Shown here: one piece after another, positions 35,136-43,731 of the stretch
How positions within the stretch are numbered: the first letter of the stretch is position 1
Layout of the letters: each line of letters opens with the position of its first letter
NCBI RefSeq assembly: GCF_024584805.1
Contig: NZ_CP075715.1
Location: 682,001 to 746,000, forward strand
DNA length: 64,000 nt
Direction: 5' to 3'
Origin: Streptomyces sp. FIT100
GTDB lineage: Bacteria > Actinomycetota > Actinomycetes > Streptomycetales > Streptomycetaceae
The notes under the pieces: generated by a model
Told to the model about the DNA's origin: nothing
Seen by the model: only the letters and a program-made list of their open reading frames with translations
Database searches by the model: none
Made by a program: the position numbers and the translations under genes

Positions 35136-35175
35136 GGCGGCGCTCCCGCGCGCGATCCTGCGCGAGAGCGCCGCC
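35136..35175 (+). terminator. Hairpin after the 34101-35111 gene
   Basis: Arms GGCGGCGCTC (35136-35145) and GAGCGCCGCC (35166-35175) with further CGCG pairing inside the loop. Confidence 0.6.
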
Positions 35176-35294
35176 CCCCGAACTATTCCCGTTGCTTCGC
35201 GGGGCCCGGGCGTCCTAGCGTGGCCCTCCTCATGGGCAGGGAGACGGTGCCTTGTCCGCGGCTGCGAGTCAGCAGATCGGAGACGCGGAACGGG

Positions 35295-36017
35295 ATGACT
35301 TCCCACCTCCTCGCACTCTGCTTCGATGCGAACGACCCCCTCCGCCTCGCCCGCTTCTGGGCCGGCGTCCTGGACTGGGAGTTCGCCGACGATCCCCACG
35401 ACGGCATCGCCCTCCTGCCGAGCGATGACACCGGGTTCCGTATCCGGTTCCTCCCGACCAGGGAGCAGAAGGCCGTCCCGAACCGGATGCACTTCGATCT
35501 GACGAGCGCGTCCCTCGATGACCAGCAGCGGACGGTGGCGACGGCGCTCGCACTCGGCGGCCGCCACATCGACGTCGGTCAGCGCCCGGAGGAGGGTCAT
35601 GTGGTGCTCGCCGACCCCGACGGCAATGAGTTCTGCGTCACCGAGCCGGGCAACAACTTCCTTGCCGACTGCGGATTCATCGGAGCGCTCGCGTGCGACG
35701 GTTCGCAGGAGGTCGGGTACTTCTGGAGCGAGGCGCTGGGCTGGCCGTTGGTCTGGGACCAGGACCAGGAGACCGCGATCCGCGCGCCGTACGGCGGTCC
35801 GAAGATCACGTGGGGCGGCCCGCCGCTGCTGCCGAAGCCGGGGAGGAACCGGCTGCATTTCGACCTCGCTCCCCCTGCCGACGGTGACCGGCGAGCGGAG
35901 GTCGACCGTCTCGTCTCCCTGGGGGCGACTCGTATCGACATCGGCCGGGACGAGGCCGGCCGGGTGGCGATGGCCGATCCCGACGGCAACGAGTTCTGCG
36001 TCCTGACTCCCCGGTAG
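35295..36017 (+). CDS. Two-domain VOC family protein
   Basis: A 240-aa protein made of two VOC modules, each ending in the same phrase (LADPDGNEFCVTEPG and MADPDGNEFCVLTPR). The N-terminal module begins LLALCFDANDPLRLARFWAGVLDWEF. The layout fits the glyoxalase-like group with a repeated 120-residue unit common in actinobacteria. Metal ligands and substrate cannot be assigned. The ATG at 35295 is preferred over upstream in-frame starts because homology-like sequence begins there. Confidence 0.85.
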   Translation: MTSHLLALCFDANDPLRLARFWAGVLDWEFADDPHDGIALLPSDDTGFRIRFLPTREQKAVPNRMHFDLTSASLDDQQRTVATALALGGRHIDVGQRPEEGHVVLADPDGNEFCVTEPGNNFLADCGFIGALACDGSQEVGYFWSEALGWPLVWDQDQETAIRAPYGGPKITWGGPPLLPKPGRNRLHFDLAPPADGDRRAEVDRLVSLGATRIDIGRDEAGRVAMADPDGNEFCVLTPR

Positions 36018-36218
36018 CGCGACGCGGCGTTCGGCTCGCTCGCGCACCGGGCACCGCCGGGCCGTTCGGGTCTGTCGTCCTCCGTCCCCACGCAGGCCAG
36101 GCGTCGATCGACACCGCTCCCGGAATTGATCGCCGGGATCGCATCCCAGATACTGCGTCCTGGCAGGGACCAAGGTGACATCCCCTGAGCCGATCCGGTC
36201 GAGTTGGGAGAGACCCTC

Positions 36219-36938
36219 TTGTTCTACTACGTGCTCAAGTACGTCATTCTGGGCCCGCTGCTGCGGCTGCTGTTCCGGCCCCGGATCGAAGGGCTCGAGC
36301 ACATTCCCGCGGACGGGGCGGCGATCGTCGCGGGGAACCATCTGTCGTTCTCCGACCACTTCCTGATGCCGGCCATCATCAAGCGGCGCATCACGTTCCT
36401 CGCCAAGGCGGAGTACTTCACCGGCCCCGGGCTCAAAGGGCGGCTCACCGCCGCGTTCTTCCGCAGTGCCGGGCAGATCCCGGTGGACCGGTCGGGGAAG
36501 GACGCGGGTCAGGCGGCCATCCGTGAGGGTCTCGGGGTGCTGCGCAAGAGCGAGTTGCTCGGGATCTATCCCGAGGGGACGCGCTCGCACGACGGGCGGC
36601 TGTACAAGGGGAAGGTCGGGGTCGCGGTGATGGCCGTCACCGCGCAGGTGCCGGTGGTGCCGTGCGCGATGGTCGGGACCTTCGAGATCCAGCCTCCGGG
36701 ACAGGTCCTGCCGAAGATCAAGCGGGTGACGATCCGCTTCGGGGAGCCGCTGGACTTCTCCCGCTACGCGGGGATGGAGCACGAGAAGGCCGTGCTGCGG
36801 GCGGTGACGGACGAGATCATGTACGAGATCCTCGCGCTGTCCGGGCAGGAGTACGTGGACGAGTACGCGGTCAAGGTGAAGGCCGGGCAGTCGGCCGCCC
36901 AGCCGCGGGCCCGCAGGTTCCCGCGGAGGCGGCGCTGA
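36219..36938 (+). CDS. 1-acyl-sn-glycerol-3-phosphate acyltransferase (PlsC family)
   Basis: A 239-aa membrane-associated acyltransferase of phospholipid synthesis. The catalytic HX4D motif is NHLSFSDH, the phosphate-binding motif is YPEGTRS, and PVVPCAMVGTFEI is block IV-like. The start chosen is the TTG at 36219 (MFYYVLKYVILGPLLRLLF), since GGGAGAG lies six bases upstream; a TTG at 36204 would overlap that ribosome site. The C-terminus is a basic tail (ARRFPRRRR). Confidence 0.88.
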   Translation: MFYYVLKYVILGPLLRLLFRPRIEGLEHIPADGAAIVAGNHLSFSDHFLMPAIIKRRITFLAKAEYFTGPGLKGRLTAAFFRSAGQIPVDRSGKDAGQAAIREGLGVLRKSELLGIYPEGTRSHDGRLYKGKVGVAVMAVTAQVPVVPCAMVGTFEIQPPGQVLPKIKRVTIRFGEPLDFSRYAGMEHEKAVLRAVTDEIMYEILALSGQEYVDEYAVKVKAGQSAAQPRARRFPRRRR

Positions 36939-36972
36939 CCGGCCCCGTTCGGCGCTCTCCGCCCGTCGGGTG

Positions 36973-38346
36973 TCAGGCTCCGCCCCGGCCGCGCCTGAAT
37001 CGTTCGAACCCGTCGGCGAGTCCGATGACGGGCTCGGGATAGGCGTACCGCGCCCGGTGGGGGCCCTGGAGCTTCCAGGGCTCGTGGACGGCCGGTCCAC
37101 CGAGCCCCGCCAGCTCGGGTACCCAGCGCCGTACGTAGGCACCGTCCGGGTCGTACCTCCTGGCCTGCCGGACAGGGTTGAGCACGCGGTTCGGCCGGGT
37201 GTCGGTGCCGGTCCCGGCCACCCACTGCCAGTTGAGCTGGTTGTCGGCGACATCACCGTCGACGAGCAGCCCGAGGAAGTACCGCGCTCCGTCGCGCCAG
37301 TCGAGACAGAGCGTCTTCGTGAGGAAGCTCGCGGCCAGCAGCCGCCCGCGGTTGTGCATCCAGCCCTCGTGCCGCAGCTGGCGCATGGCGGCGTCGACGA
37401 CGGGATATCCGGTGCGGCCGTCCTGCCACGCCGCGAGGTCCTCCTCGGCCTCCCTTCCGGTGCGCCAGCGGTCGTGCCGGGTGCGGTAGTCGTCGACGGC
37501 GGCCCACGGCCGTGCGGCCAGCACCTGGTGGTGGAAGTCGCGCCAGCACAGCTGCCGTACGAACGCCTCGGCCCCCGGGCCGCCCTTCGCGCGGGCCCGG
37601 TGCACGACTTCGGCGGGTGAGAGGGTGCCGAAGTGCAGATGCGGCGAGAGTCTGGACGTCCCGTCGCCTGCGAGGTCGTCGTGGAGGTCGTCGTAGCGCG
37701 CGATGCCGCCGCGGAGCCAGGTGGCGAGTCGCCTGCGTCCGGCGCTCTCCCCGCCGCCGGCGAGTCCCGCGGAGACGCCCGGGACGTCCTTGCGGGCCGG
37801 TACGGGCTCCGAGCGGACACGGCCGGGAACGCGCACCGTGCGCGGTGCGCCGAGGGTGCCGCGGACCTCCTCCCCCGACCAGCGGCGGAAGTACGGGGTG
37901 AACACCGCGAAGTGGTCCGATCCCGAGGGTGTGACACGGCCGGGAGCGATCGCGGTGGTGACGGCGTCATGCACACGGAGCCGGCGGCCGTCCTGCTCAA
38001 GGGCCGTGCGCAGCCGCTCCTCCCGGGCCTGGGCGTAGGCGCTGACGCCTGCCGCGATGTGCACCTCGGACGCGTCCGCTTCGTGCGCCACGGCGCGGAC
38101 CTCGGCGACGACGTCGCCTGAGCGGACGACGAGCCGGCCCCCGCGGGCGTGCAGGCTCCGGTCGAGGTCCGTGAGGCAGTCGGCGAGGAAGGCCAGCCGG
38201 TTGGGGGCGGCGAAGCCGGTGCCGGTGATGCGGTCGTCGCGGACGAACAGCGGCACGACCTCCTCGCTCGCGCCCAGCGCCGCACGCAGCGGCGGGTGGT
38301 CGTGCAGGCGCAGATCGGCGGTGAAGAGGACGACCGCGGTGGTCAT
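36973..38346 (-). CDS. phr: Deoxyribodipyrimidine photolyase / cryptochrome family
   Basis: A 457-aa flavoprotein that repairs UV-induced pyrimidine dimers with light. The N-terminal antenna domain starts with VVLFTADLRLHDHPPL, and the C-terminal FAD domain holds WRDFHHQVLAARP, DAAMRQLRHEGWMHNRGRL and LLVDGDVADNQLNWQWVAGTGTD. The last two blocks match class I CPD photolyases. Its ATG overlaps the stop of the upstream dehydrogenase-like gene (ATGA), so the two are coupled. The frame is open far upstream, but that part is not protein-like. Confidence 0.92.
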   Translation of the reverse strand: MTTAVVLFTADLRLHDHPPLRAALGASEEVVPLFVRDDRITGTGFAAPNRLAFLADCLTDLDRSLHARGGRLVVRSGDVVAEVRAVAHEADASEVHIAAGVSAYAQAREERLRTALEQDGRRLRVHDAVTTAIAPGRVTPSGSDHFAVFTPYFRRWSGEEVRGTLGAPRTVRVPGRVRSEPVPARKDVPGVSAGLAGGGESAGRRRLATWLRGGIARYDDLHDDLAGDGTSRLSPHLHFGTLSPAEVVHRARAKGGPGAEAFVRQLCWRDFHHQVLAARPWAAVDDYRTRHDRWRTGREAEEDLAAWQDGRTGYPVVDAAMRQLRHEGWMHNRGRLLAASFLTKTLCLDWRDGARYFLGLLVDGDVADNQLNWQWVAGTGTDTRPNRVLNPVRQARRYDPDGAYVRRWVPELAGLGGPAVHEPWKLQGPHRARYAYPEPVIGLADGFERFRRGRGGA

Positions 38347-39875
38347 GGGCGCACTCCGGTGTCCGCGTCGCCATGAGGGGAGGCGTCGGTCTTCTCGGCG
38401 GCCCGGGCGATGTTGCGGGCCATGCCGCCGAACACGACGGCGTGGAACGGCGACACGCTCCACCAGTAGAGGTGCCCGAGCAGTCCGCGCGGGTGGAACA
38501 GGGCCCGCTGGCGGTAGCGGGCCCGGCCGTCCCCGGCCGTGTCGGCGTACATCTCCAGCCAGGCGAGCCCCGGCAGCCGCATCTCGGCGCGCAACCGCAG
38601 CAGCCGGCCCGGTTCGATCTCCTCCACGCGCCAGAAGTCGAGCGAGTCGCCGACCCGCAGCCGGGCCGCGTCGCGGCGGCCACGGCGCAGGCCCACGCCG
38701 CCGGCGAGCCGGTCCAGCCAGCCGCGTACGGCCCAGGCGAGGGGGAAGGAGTACCAGCCGTTGTCGCCGCCGATCCCCTCGATCACCCGCCACAGCGCCT
38801 CCGGCGAGGCGTCGACCGCGAGGGCTCGCCGGTCGGTGTAGAGGCTGCCGCCGGCCCAGTCGGGGTCCGTGGGCATCGGGTCGCTGGGGGCGCCGGGCAG
38901 TGCGGCGGAGGACCAGCGCGTGGTCACCCGGGCCTCGCGTACGCGCTGGAGCGCGAGGGTGAGGGCCTGGTCGAAGCCGATGGGGGCGCCGGGTGGATCG
39001 GGCACGTACCGGGCGATGTCGTGCTCGCGGCAGACGACCTCGTGCCGCAGTGACTCGGCCAGCGGCCGGGCGAGGGCGGGCGGCACGGGCGTGACCAGGC
39101 CGATCCAGTAGCCGGAGAGGCGGGGGGTGAGCATCGGGACCCGCAGGACGAGGCGGTGCGGCAGCCCGGCCACCGCCGCGTAGCGGTGCATCATCTGCTC
39201 GTACGTCATCACGTCGGGCCCGCCGATGTCGAAGGCGCGGTTCACGTCGTCGGGCATCCGCGCGCAGCCCACCAGATAGCGCAGCACGTCCCGGACGGCG
39301 ATGGGCTGGATGCGGGTGCCGACCCAGCTCGGTGTGACCATGACCGGCAGCCGCTCGGTGAGGTAGCGCAGCATCTCGAACGACGCCGAACCGGAGCCGA
39401 TGATGACCGCGGCGCGCAGCACCGTCGCGGGAACGCCGCCGCGCAGGAAGATGTCGCCGACCTCGGCCCGGGAGCGCAGGTGCGGCGACAGTTCGCTCGC
39501 GGACGCCCCGGCCGGGGTGAGCCCGCCGAGGTAGACGATGCGCCGTACGCCGGCGGCGCGTGCCCGCTCGGCGAACTCCCGGGCGGCGTGCCGGTCGGTC
39601 TCCTCGAACCCCGGTCCGCCGCGGAGCGCGTGCACGAGGTAGTAGGCGACGTCGATGTCGCGCAGGGCGGCGCCGAGCGAATCCGCGTCGGTCACGTCCC
39701 CGCGCACCGCTTCCACACGCCCCGCCCACGGGTGGTCGCGCAGCTTCTCCGGGGTCCGGGCCATGCACCGGACCCGGTGACCCGCGTCGAGCAGCTCCGG
39801 CACCAGCCGGCCGCCGATGTAGCCCGTGGCGCCGGTCACCAGACAGCGCGCCTGCCGCGTCGCCTCGCCGTTCAT
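38343..39875 (-). CDS. NAD(P)-binding SDR-like protein with C-terminal DUF2867
   Basis: A 510-aa two-part protein. The N-terminal half is an extended or atypical SDR (CLVTGATGYIGGRLVPELL; VYLGGLTPAG; IQPIAVRDVLRYLVG). The C-terminal half is DUF2867, with GWYSFPLAWAVRGWLDRL, GLRRGRRDAARLRVGDSLDFWRVEEIEPG and YWWSVSPFHAVVFGGMARNI. This fusion is found in many actinobacteria next to photolyase or cryptochrome genes. The role is unknown; the pairing suggests a function in light or UV stress. It is the first gene of the pair and divergent from the PAP2 gene. Confidence 0.85.
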   Translation of the reverse strand: MNGEATRQARCLVTGATGYIGGRLVPELLDAGHRVRCMARTPEKLRDHPWAGRVEAVRGDVTDADSLGAALRDIDVAYYLVHALRGGPGFEETDRHAAREFAERARAAGVRRIVYLGGLTPAGASASELSPHLRSRAEVGDIFLRGGVPATVLRAAVIIGSGSASFEMLRYLTERLPVMVTPSWVGTRIQPIAVRDVLRYLVGCARMPDDVNRAFDIGGPDVMTYEQMMHRYAAVAGLPHRLVLRVPMLTPRLSGYWIGLVTPVPPALARPLAESLRHEVVCREHDIARYVPDPPGAPIGFDQALTLALQRVREARVTTRWSSAALPGAPSDPMPTDPDWAGGSLYTDRRALAVDASPEALWRVIEGIGGDNGWYSFPLAWAVRGWLDRLAGGVGLRRGRRDAARLRVGDSLDFWRVEEIEPGRLLRLRAEMRLPGLAWLEMYADTAGDGRARYRQRALFHPRGLLGHLYWWSVSPFHAVVFGGMARNIARAAEKTDASPHGDADTGVRP

Positions 39876-39971
39876 GATGGTCACCGGTGCTTTCCAGGGT
39901 ACGTCGGCCTTCCGCGCAAGGTCGTGGTGACGGCGGCCAATGGAAGGAAACCGCAGGGGTATAGAGAGCAC

Positions 39972-41510
39972 ATGAGTCATTCCCGGGCCCGACGCGTCAG
40001 ACAGCTCCTCCGTGCACAGGACCACGCCGGGTCCGGCCCGGTCGACTCACCGCGCCGGGCAAGGGGCGGGCTCGTCCCTTCCCTGCTGGGCCGCAGCGCC
40101 GACCGCGGACTGCTGTGGTTCGCCGTCGGTGCCGGGATCTGGGCGTTCGGCGGGGCACGGGGGCGTCGGGCCGCCGTGCGCGGGGCCGCCTCCCTCCTCC
40201 TCTCGTCGGCGGCGGTCACCACGATCGGGGGCGGCACGGTGCGTCGGGCGACCCGCCCGGCACCGGAATCGGGCACGGCGCTGCGGCGTCCGCCGCGTAC
40301 CGGCTCCTTCCCGTCCGGGCACGCCGCCTCGGCCGCGGCCTTCGCCGCCGGTGTGGCCATGGAGGCCCGCGGCGTGGGTGCGGTCCTGGCGCCGGTGGCC
40401 GCCGGGGTGGCGCTCTCCGGTGTCCGCACCGGCGACCACCGCTCCCGTGATGTGGTCGTCGGGGCGGCGCTCGGCATAGGAGCGGCCTTCGCGGTCCGGG
40501 GACTCGTGCCGTCGCGGACCCAGCTCTTTCCCCCGGCCCGGCCGGTGGCCGACGCCCCCGCGCTGGTCGAGGGCAAGGGCCTGACGGTCGTGGTCAACCC
40601 GTCCTCCGGAGCCCAGCCCCAACTGGTCAGTCCGGTCCAGCAGCTGAGGAACGCGCTGCCGCGGGCCGAGATCGTGGTCCACGAGCCGGATTCAGGGCCT
40701 CTGGCGGACGTGCTCGCCGAGGCGGCAAGGAACGCCGCCCGATCCGGTGGCGCCCTCGGGGTGTGCGGCGGCGACGGCACGGTCAACGCGGGGGCGGCGG
40801 CCGCCCTGCGCTTCGACGTGCCGCTCGCGGTCCTGCCCGGCGGTACGTTCAACCACTTCGCCGTCGATCTGGGGACCGACACCGTCGCGGACGCGTGTGC
40901 CGCCGTGGAGGCCGGCAGCGCGGTGCGGGTCGACGTCGGAAGGATCAGGCCGCTGGTGCACGCCGGCGGGCAGTTCCCCGACCGTCACGTCCTCGGGCCC
41001 CCGGCCGCGGAGCCCTCGTACTTCCTCAACACCTTCAGCATCGGCGTCTACCCGGAGCTGGTCAGGATCCGTGAGCGGTGGTCGCCGCGCATCGGCGGTC
41101 CTCCCGCCACGCTGCTCGCCCTGGTGCAGGTGCTGCGCACGACACGCCCTCTGCGGGCCCGTGTGAACGGCCGACGCCGCGCGGTCTGGCTGCTGTTCGC
41201 GGGCAACGGCGCGTACCGCAGCCTCGGGGTGGCCCCGACACGCCGTCACGACCTCGCCGACGGACTCCTCGACGTCCGCATCGGGCACGGAGGCCCCTTG
41301 GCGCGTACCCGCCTGCTGGCCACGGCTCTCGCCGGCGGATCCGCGAGGACGGGCCTGTACGCGGCGGCACGGCCCCGGCGGCTCGTCATCTCGGAGCTGC
41401 CGGAGGGTACGCAGATGGCCTTCGACGGCGAGACCCGGCGCGCACCCTCGGCGTTCGTGATCGACAAGCTCGACGAGGCACTGACCGTGTACCGGCCGGC
41501 CGCGGACTGA
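39972..41510 (+). CDS. PAP2 phosphatase / diacylglycerol kinase fusion
   Basis: A 512-aa bifunctional lipid enzyme. Residues 60-185 are a membrane PAP2 domain with a PSGHAAS motif (RTGSFPSGHAASAA) and GVRTGDHRSRDVVVGAALG supplying the catalytic His residues. Residues about 200-510 are a DAGK/LCB5 domain with VVVNPSSG, GGDGTVNAGAAAAL, PGGTFNHFA and IDVGRI-like VDVGRI. One part would phosphorylate a lipid and the other dephosphorylate. A GGGTAT box ends nine bases before the ATG. It is convergent with the VanZ gene, only nine bases apart. Confidence 0.85.
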   Translation: MSHSRARRVRQLLRAQDHAGSGPVDSPRRARGGLVPSLLGRSADRGLLWFAVGAGIWAFGGARGRRAAVRGAASLLLSSAAVTTIGGGTVRRATRPAPESGTALRRPPRTGSFPSGHAASAAAFAAGVAMEARGVGAVLAPVAAGVALSGVRTGDHRSRDVVVGAALGIGAAFAVRGLVPSRTQLFPPARPVADAPALVEGKGLTVVVNPSSGAQPQLVSPVQQLRNALPRAEIVVHEPDSGPLADVLAEAARNAARSGGALGVCGGDGTVNAGAAAALRFDVPLAVLPGGTFNHFAVDLGTDTVADACAAVEAGSAVRVDVGRIRPLVHAGGQFPDRHVLGPPAAEPSYFLNTFSIGVYPELVRIRERWSPRIGGPPATLLALVQVLRTTRPLRARVNGRRRAVWLLFAGNGAYRSLGVAPTRRHDLADGLLDVRIGHGGPLARTRLLATALAGGSARTGLYAAARPRRLVISELPEGTQMAFDGETRRAPSAFVIDKLDEALTVYRPAAD

Positions 41511-41519
41511 CGTCCCGCG

Positions 41520-42044
41520 TCAGCCCGTGCTCCTGCCGCTCCCGGTCCAGCGGTGCCACCTGTGGCGGCGGCGCGGATGGACGGCGCGGCCGAGGCGCCT
41601 GCCGAGGACGAGATAGCCGAGCAGCGCACCGGTCGTGTTCAGGATGACGTCGTCGATGTCGAAGGCGCGGCCGGTCACCAGCGATCCCTGCACGAGCTCG
41701 ACCAGCGTCATCACCGCGCCGGTCACGACGGCCACCCGCAGCAGCCCGCGGGTGCGGGGCAGCAGGACGGGCAGCAGGACGCCGAAGGGTACGCCGAGCA
41801 GGAGGTTGCCGCCGAGCTGCTTCACGGTGTCGCGGAACGCGGGCTGGGACAGGTAGTCACGGATGGAGTCCCCCGGGCGCAGGTTGCTGTGCGTCAGCGG
41901 CTCGGAGGCCGCCGAGGGCTCCAGGGTCAGCCGGGCGAGAACGACGCTGAAGGCCGCTGTCGCGATGAAGGCCAGCAGCACGGCCGCTGCCCTCAGCACG
42001 GGTGTCATGGGTGTCGCCGTGTCGTCGGATCCGGTCCGTACCAT
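41520..42044 (-). CDS. VanZ-like family membrane protein
   Basis: A 174-aa membrane protein with four helices and the VanZ-like pattern LGGNLLLGVPFGVLLPVLLPR, VVTGAVMTLVELVQ and DIDDVILNTTGALLGYL. In glycopeptide-resistance clusters VanZ lowers teicoplanin binding, but most chromosomal relatives have no known role. The ATG at 42044 is used, with MTPVLRAAA at 42008 as an alternative. It is divergent from the sigma factor gene. Confidence 0.82.
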   Translation of the reverse strand: MVRTGSDDTATPMTPVLRAAAVLLAFIATAAFSVVLARLTLEPSAASEPLTHSNLRPGDSIRDYLSQPAFRDTVKQLGGNLLLGVPFGVLLPVLLPRTRGLLRVAVVTGAVMTLVELVQGSLVTGRAFDIDDVILNTTGALLGYLVLGRRLGRAVHPRRRHRWHRWTGSGRSTG

Positions 42045-42111
42045 CGTCGCCCCTAACCAACTCGTCCGGTGTTCCCGACGGTTACCCGGCGGCCGGATGC
42101 GCATACCTGGG

Positions 42112-42136
42112 GAGTGCGGCGGGCGATCCCGGGTAT
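42112..42136 (+). promoter_or_regulatory. SigB-type promoter of the sigma factor gene
   Basis: GAGT (42112-42115), 15 bases, GGGTAT (42131-42136). This fits the GNNT-N14-16-GGGTAC/T consensus reported for Streptomyces SigB-family stress promoters. The predicted transcript would start about 40 bases before the sigma factor GTG. Confidence 0.55.
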
Positions 42137-42181
42137 GCGAACCCCACCCAGGAGACCGATCGGACGACAGAGGTGGAACAC

Positions 42182-43054
42182 GTGGCAGCCGTGACGGCAG
42201 CAACCGTGGCACAGCAGACGACCGAAGCAACCGGGGTGGCAGGACTCGCACCGATTCCGGAGCCGTCCAAGGTGGCTCCCCGTGACGCGCGTGATCTCTC
42301 CCGGCGGTTCTTCGCCCGTCTGGCGGAGCTGGAGGAGGGCACACACGACCACCAGTACGTGCGCAACACGCTCATCGAGATGAACCTGTCGCTCGTCAGG
42401 TACGCGGCCGGCCGCTTCCGCAGCCGGGGCGCGGACGAGATGGAGGACATCGTGCAGGTCGGCACGATCGGCCTCATCAAGGCCATCGACCGCTTCGACC
42501 TGTCCCGAGAGGCGGAGTTCACCACTTTCGCCGTTCCGTGCATCGTCGGAGAGATCAAGCGCTTCTTCCGCGACACCAGCTGGGCCGTGCATGTCCCCCG
42601 CCGGCTCCAGGAGGCCCGCGTGGAGCTGGCCAAGGCCACCGAGGAGCTGCGCAGCCGCCTGGGGCGCACGCCCACCGTGCGGGAGCTGTCCGAGCTGATG
42701 TCCTTGTCCGAGGACGAGGTGATCGAGGCCCGAAAGGCGTCCAACGCCTACAACTCCGCCTCGCTGGACGCCGCACTCACCGGTGAACCCTCGCAGGAGA
42801 ACGAAACGGCTCTCGCCGACTTCATCGGCGAGGAGGAGCCGGCCCTCGAACTCATCGAGGACTTCCACTCCCTCGCTCCGCTCATCGCCCAACTGGACGA
42901 CCGTGACCGGCAGATCCTGCATCTGCGCTTCGTCGAGGAACGCACCCAGGCCGAGATCGGTGAGCGACTGGGCATCTCCCAGATGCACGTCTCACGCCTG
43001 CTGGCCCGGATCATCGCCCGGCTGCGCGAGGGGCTGCTCGACACCACCGGCTGA
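42182..43054 (+). CDS. SigB/SigF family RNA polymerase sigma factor
   Basis: A 290-aa group 3 sigma factor for stress or development. Region 2 is NLSLVRYAAGRFRSRGADEMEDIVQVGTIG followed by LIKAIDRFD, with FTTFAVPCIVGEIKRFFRD for -10 recognition. Region 3 holds GRTPTVRELSELM, and region 4 is ILHLRFVEERTQAEIGERLGISQMHVSRLLARI. The GTG at 42182 has GAGG eight bases upstream; a GTG at 42173 would add three residues. An anti-sigma-like ATPase gene is convergent just downstream, and a SigB-type promoter precedes it, suggesting autoregulation. Confidence 0.93.
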   Translation: MAAVTAATVAQQTTEATGVAGLAPIPEPSKVAPRDARDLSRRFFARLAELEEGTHDHQYVRNTLIEMNLSLVRYAAGRFRSRGADEMEDIVQVGTIGLIKAIDRFDLSREAEFTTFAVPCIVGEIKRFFRDTSWAVHVPRRLQEARVELAKATEELRSRLGRTPTVRELSELMSLSEDEVIEARKASNAYNSASLDAALTGEPSQENETALADFIGEEEPALELIEDFHSLAPLIAQLDDRDRQILHLRFVEERTQAEIGERLGISQMHVSRLLARIIARLREGLLDTTG

Positions 43055-43166
43055 ACGCCACCGAGCGGCACTGCACGGCGCTGCACGGCGCCGGACAGCG
43101 GCGGGCGACGGGCGGCGGGCGGCGGCGGGCGGATCGAAGCGTCGGATGCCACGGGTCGTGGCGTCG

Positions 43167-43598
43167 TCACGGGCAGGTGACACGAACCGTGATGCGCTTC
43201 CCGACCGGTTTCCGCTCCACGGCGAAGCGGTCGCACAGGGCCAGCACGATCTCCAGACCGTGCTGGCCCACGCGCTCCGGATCGGCGGCCCTGGCCACGG
43301 GCAGGGTGGTGCTGCTGTCCCACACCGTGACCTCCACGCCGGACGGAATCCGCTCCAGGTCCAGCGCGCACGGCCCGAAGGCGTACTTGCGGGCGTTGGT
43401 CACCAGCTCCGACACGATCAGCTGGACGGCACCCACGACCCGTGACGCGGGAGCGAAGCCGTGTCCGTCCACCAGGAAGTGCGTGGCGAAGCGGCGGGCC
43501 TGTGCGATGCACTCGGGACCGCCGTCGTACACGGCGCCGGCCCACACGCGCCCGGCCCGGCCGGTGGCCGCGCCCTGGTCGTCCCCGTTCGAAGTCAT
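43167..43598 (-). CDS. RsbW/SpoIIAB-like ATP-binding regulatory protein
   Basis: A 143-aa GHKL-fold ATPase. The N box is LIVSELVTNARKYA, with the conserved Glu and Asn, and the G1 box is VEVTVWDSSTT followed by GQHGLEIVLALCDRF. Such small HATPase_c proteins act as anti-sigma kinases or as partners of anti-sigma antagonists. The ATG at 43598 was chosen since the residues before it are low-complexity. It is convergent with the sigma factor, so a functional link is possible, but Streptomyces encode dozens of these. Confidence 0.85.
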   Translation of the reverse strand: MTSNGDDQGAATGRAGRVWAGAVYDGGPECIAQARRFATHFLVDGHGFAPASRVVGAVQLIVSELVTNARKYAFGPCALDLERIPSGVEVTVWDSSTTLPVARAADPERVGQHGLEIVLALCDRFAVERKPVGKRITVRVTCP

Positions 43599-43731
43599 CC
43601 GCTGGTCATCTCGTTCAGCCTGCCGTCCCTCGTCCCTGGATCTGTCCCGGGATCCGGGATTTCTCGTACCCAGGATCCGGCCCGGCAGTGCTGGAACATC
43701 GAGACGTCTCGGCAACCGGCGCCGTCCGGGC

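Noticed and set aside
35127..38285. 1052-codon open frame on the minus strand
   Set aside because: Crosses the photolyase, PlsC and VOC genes in the wrong frame; no recognisable domain.
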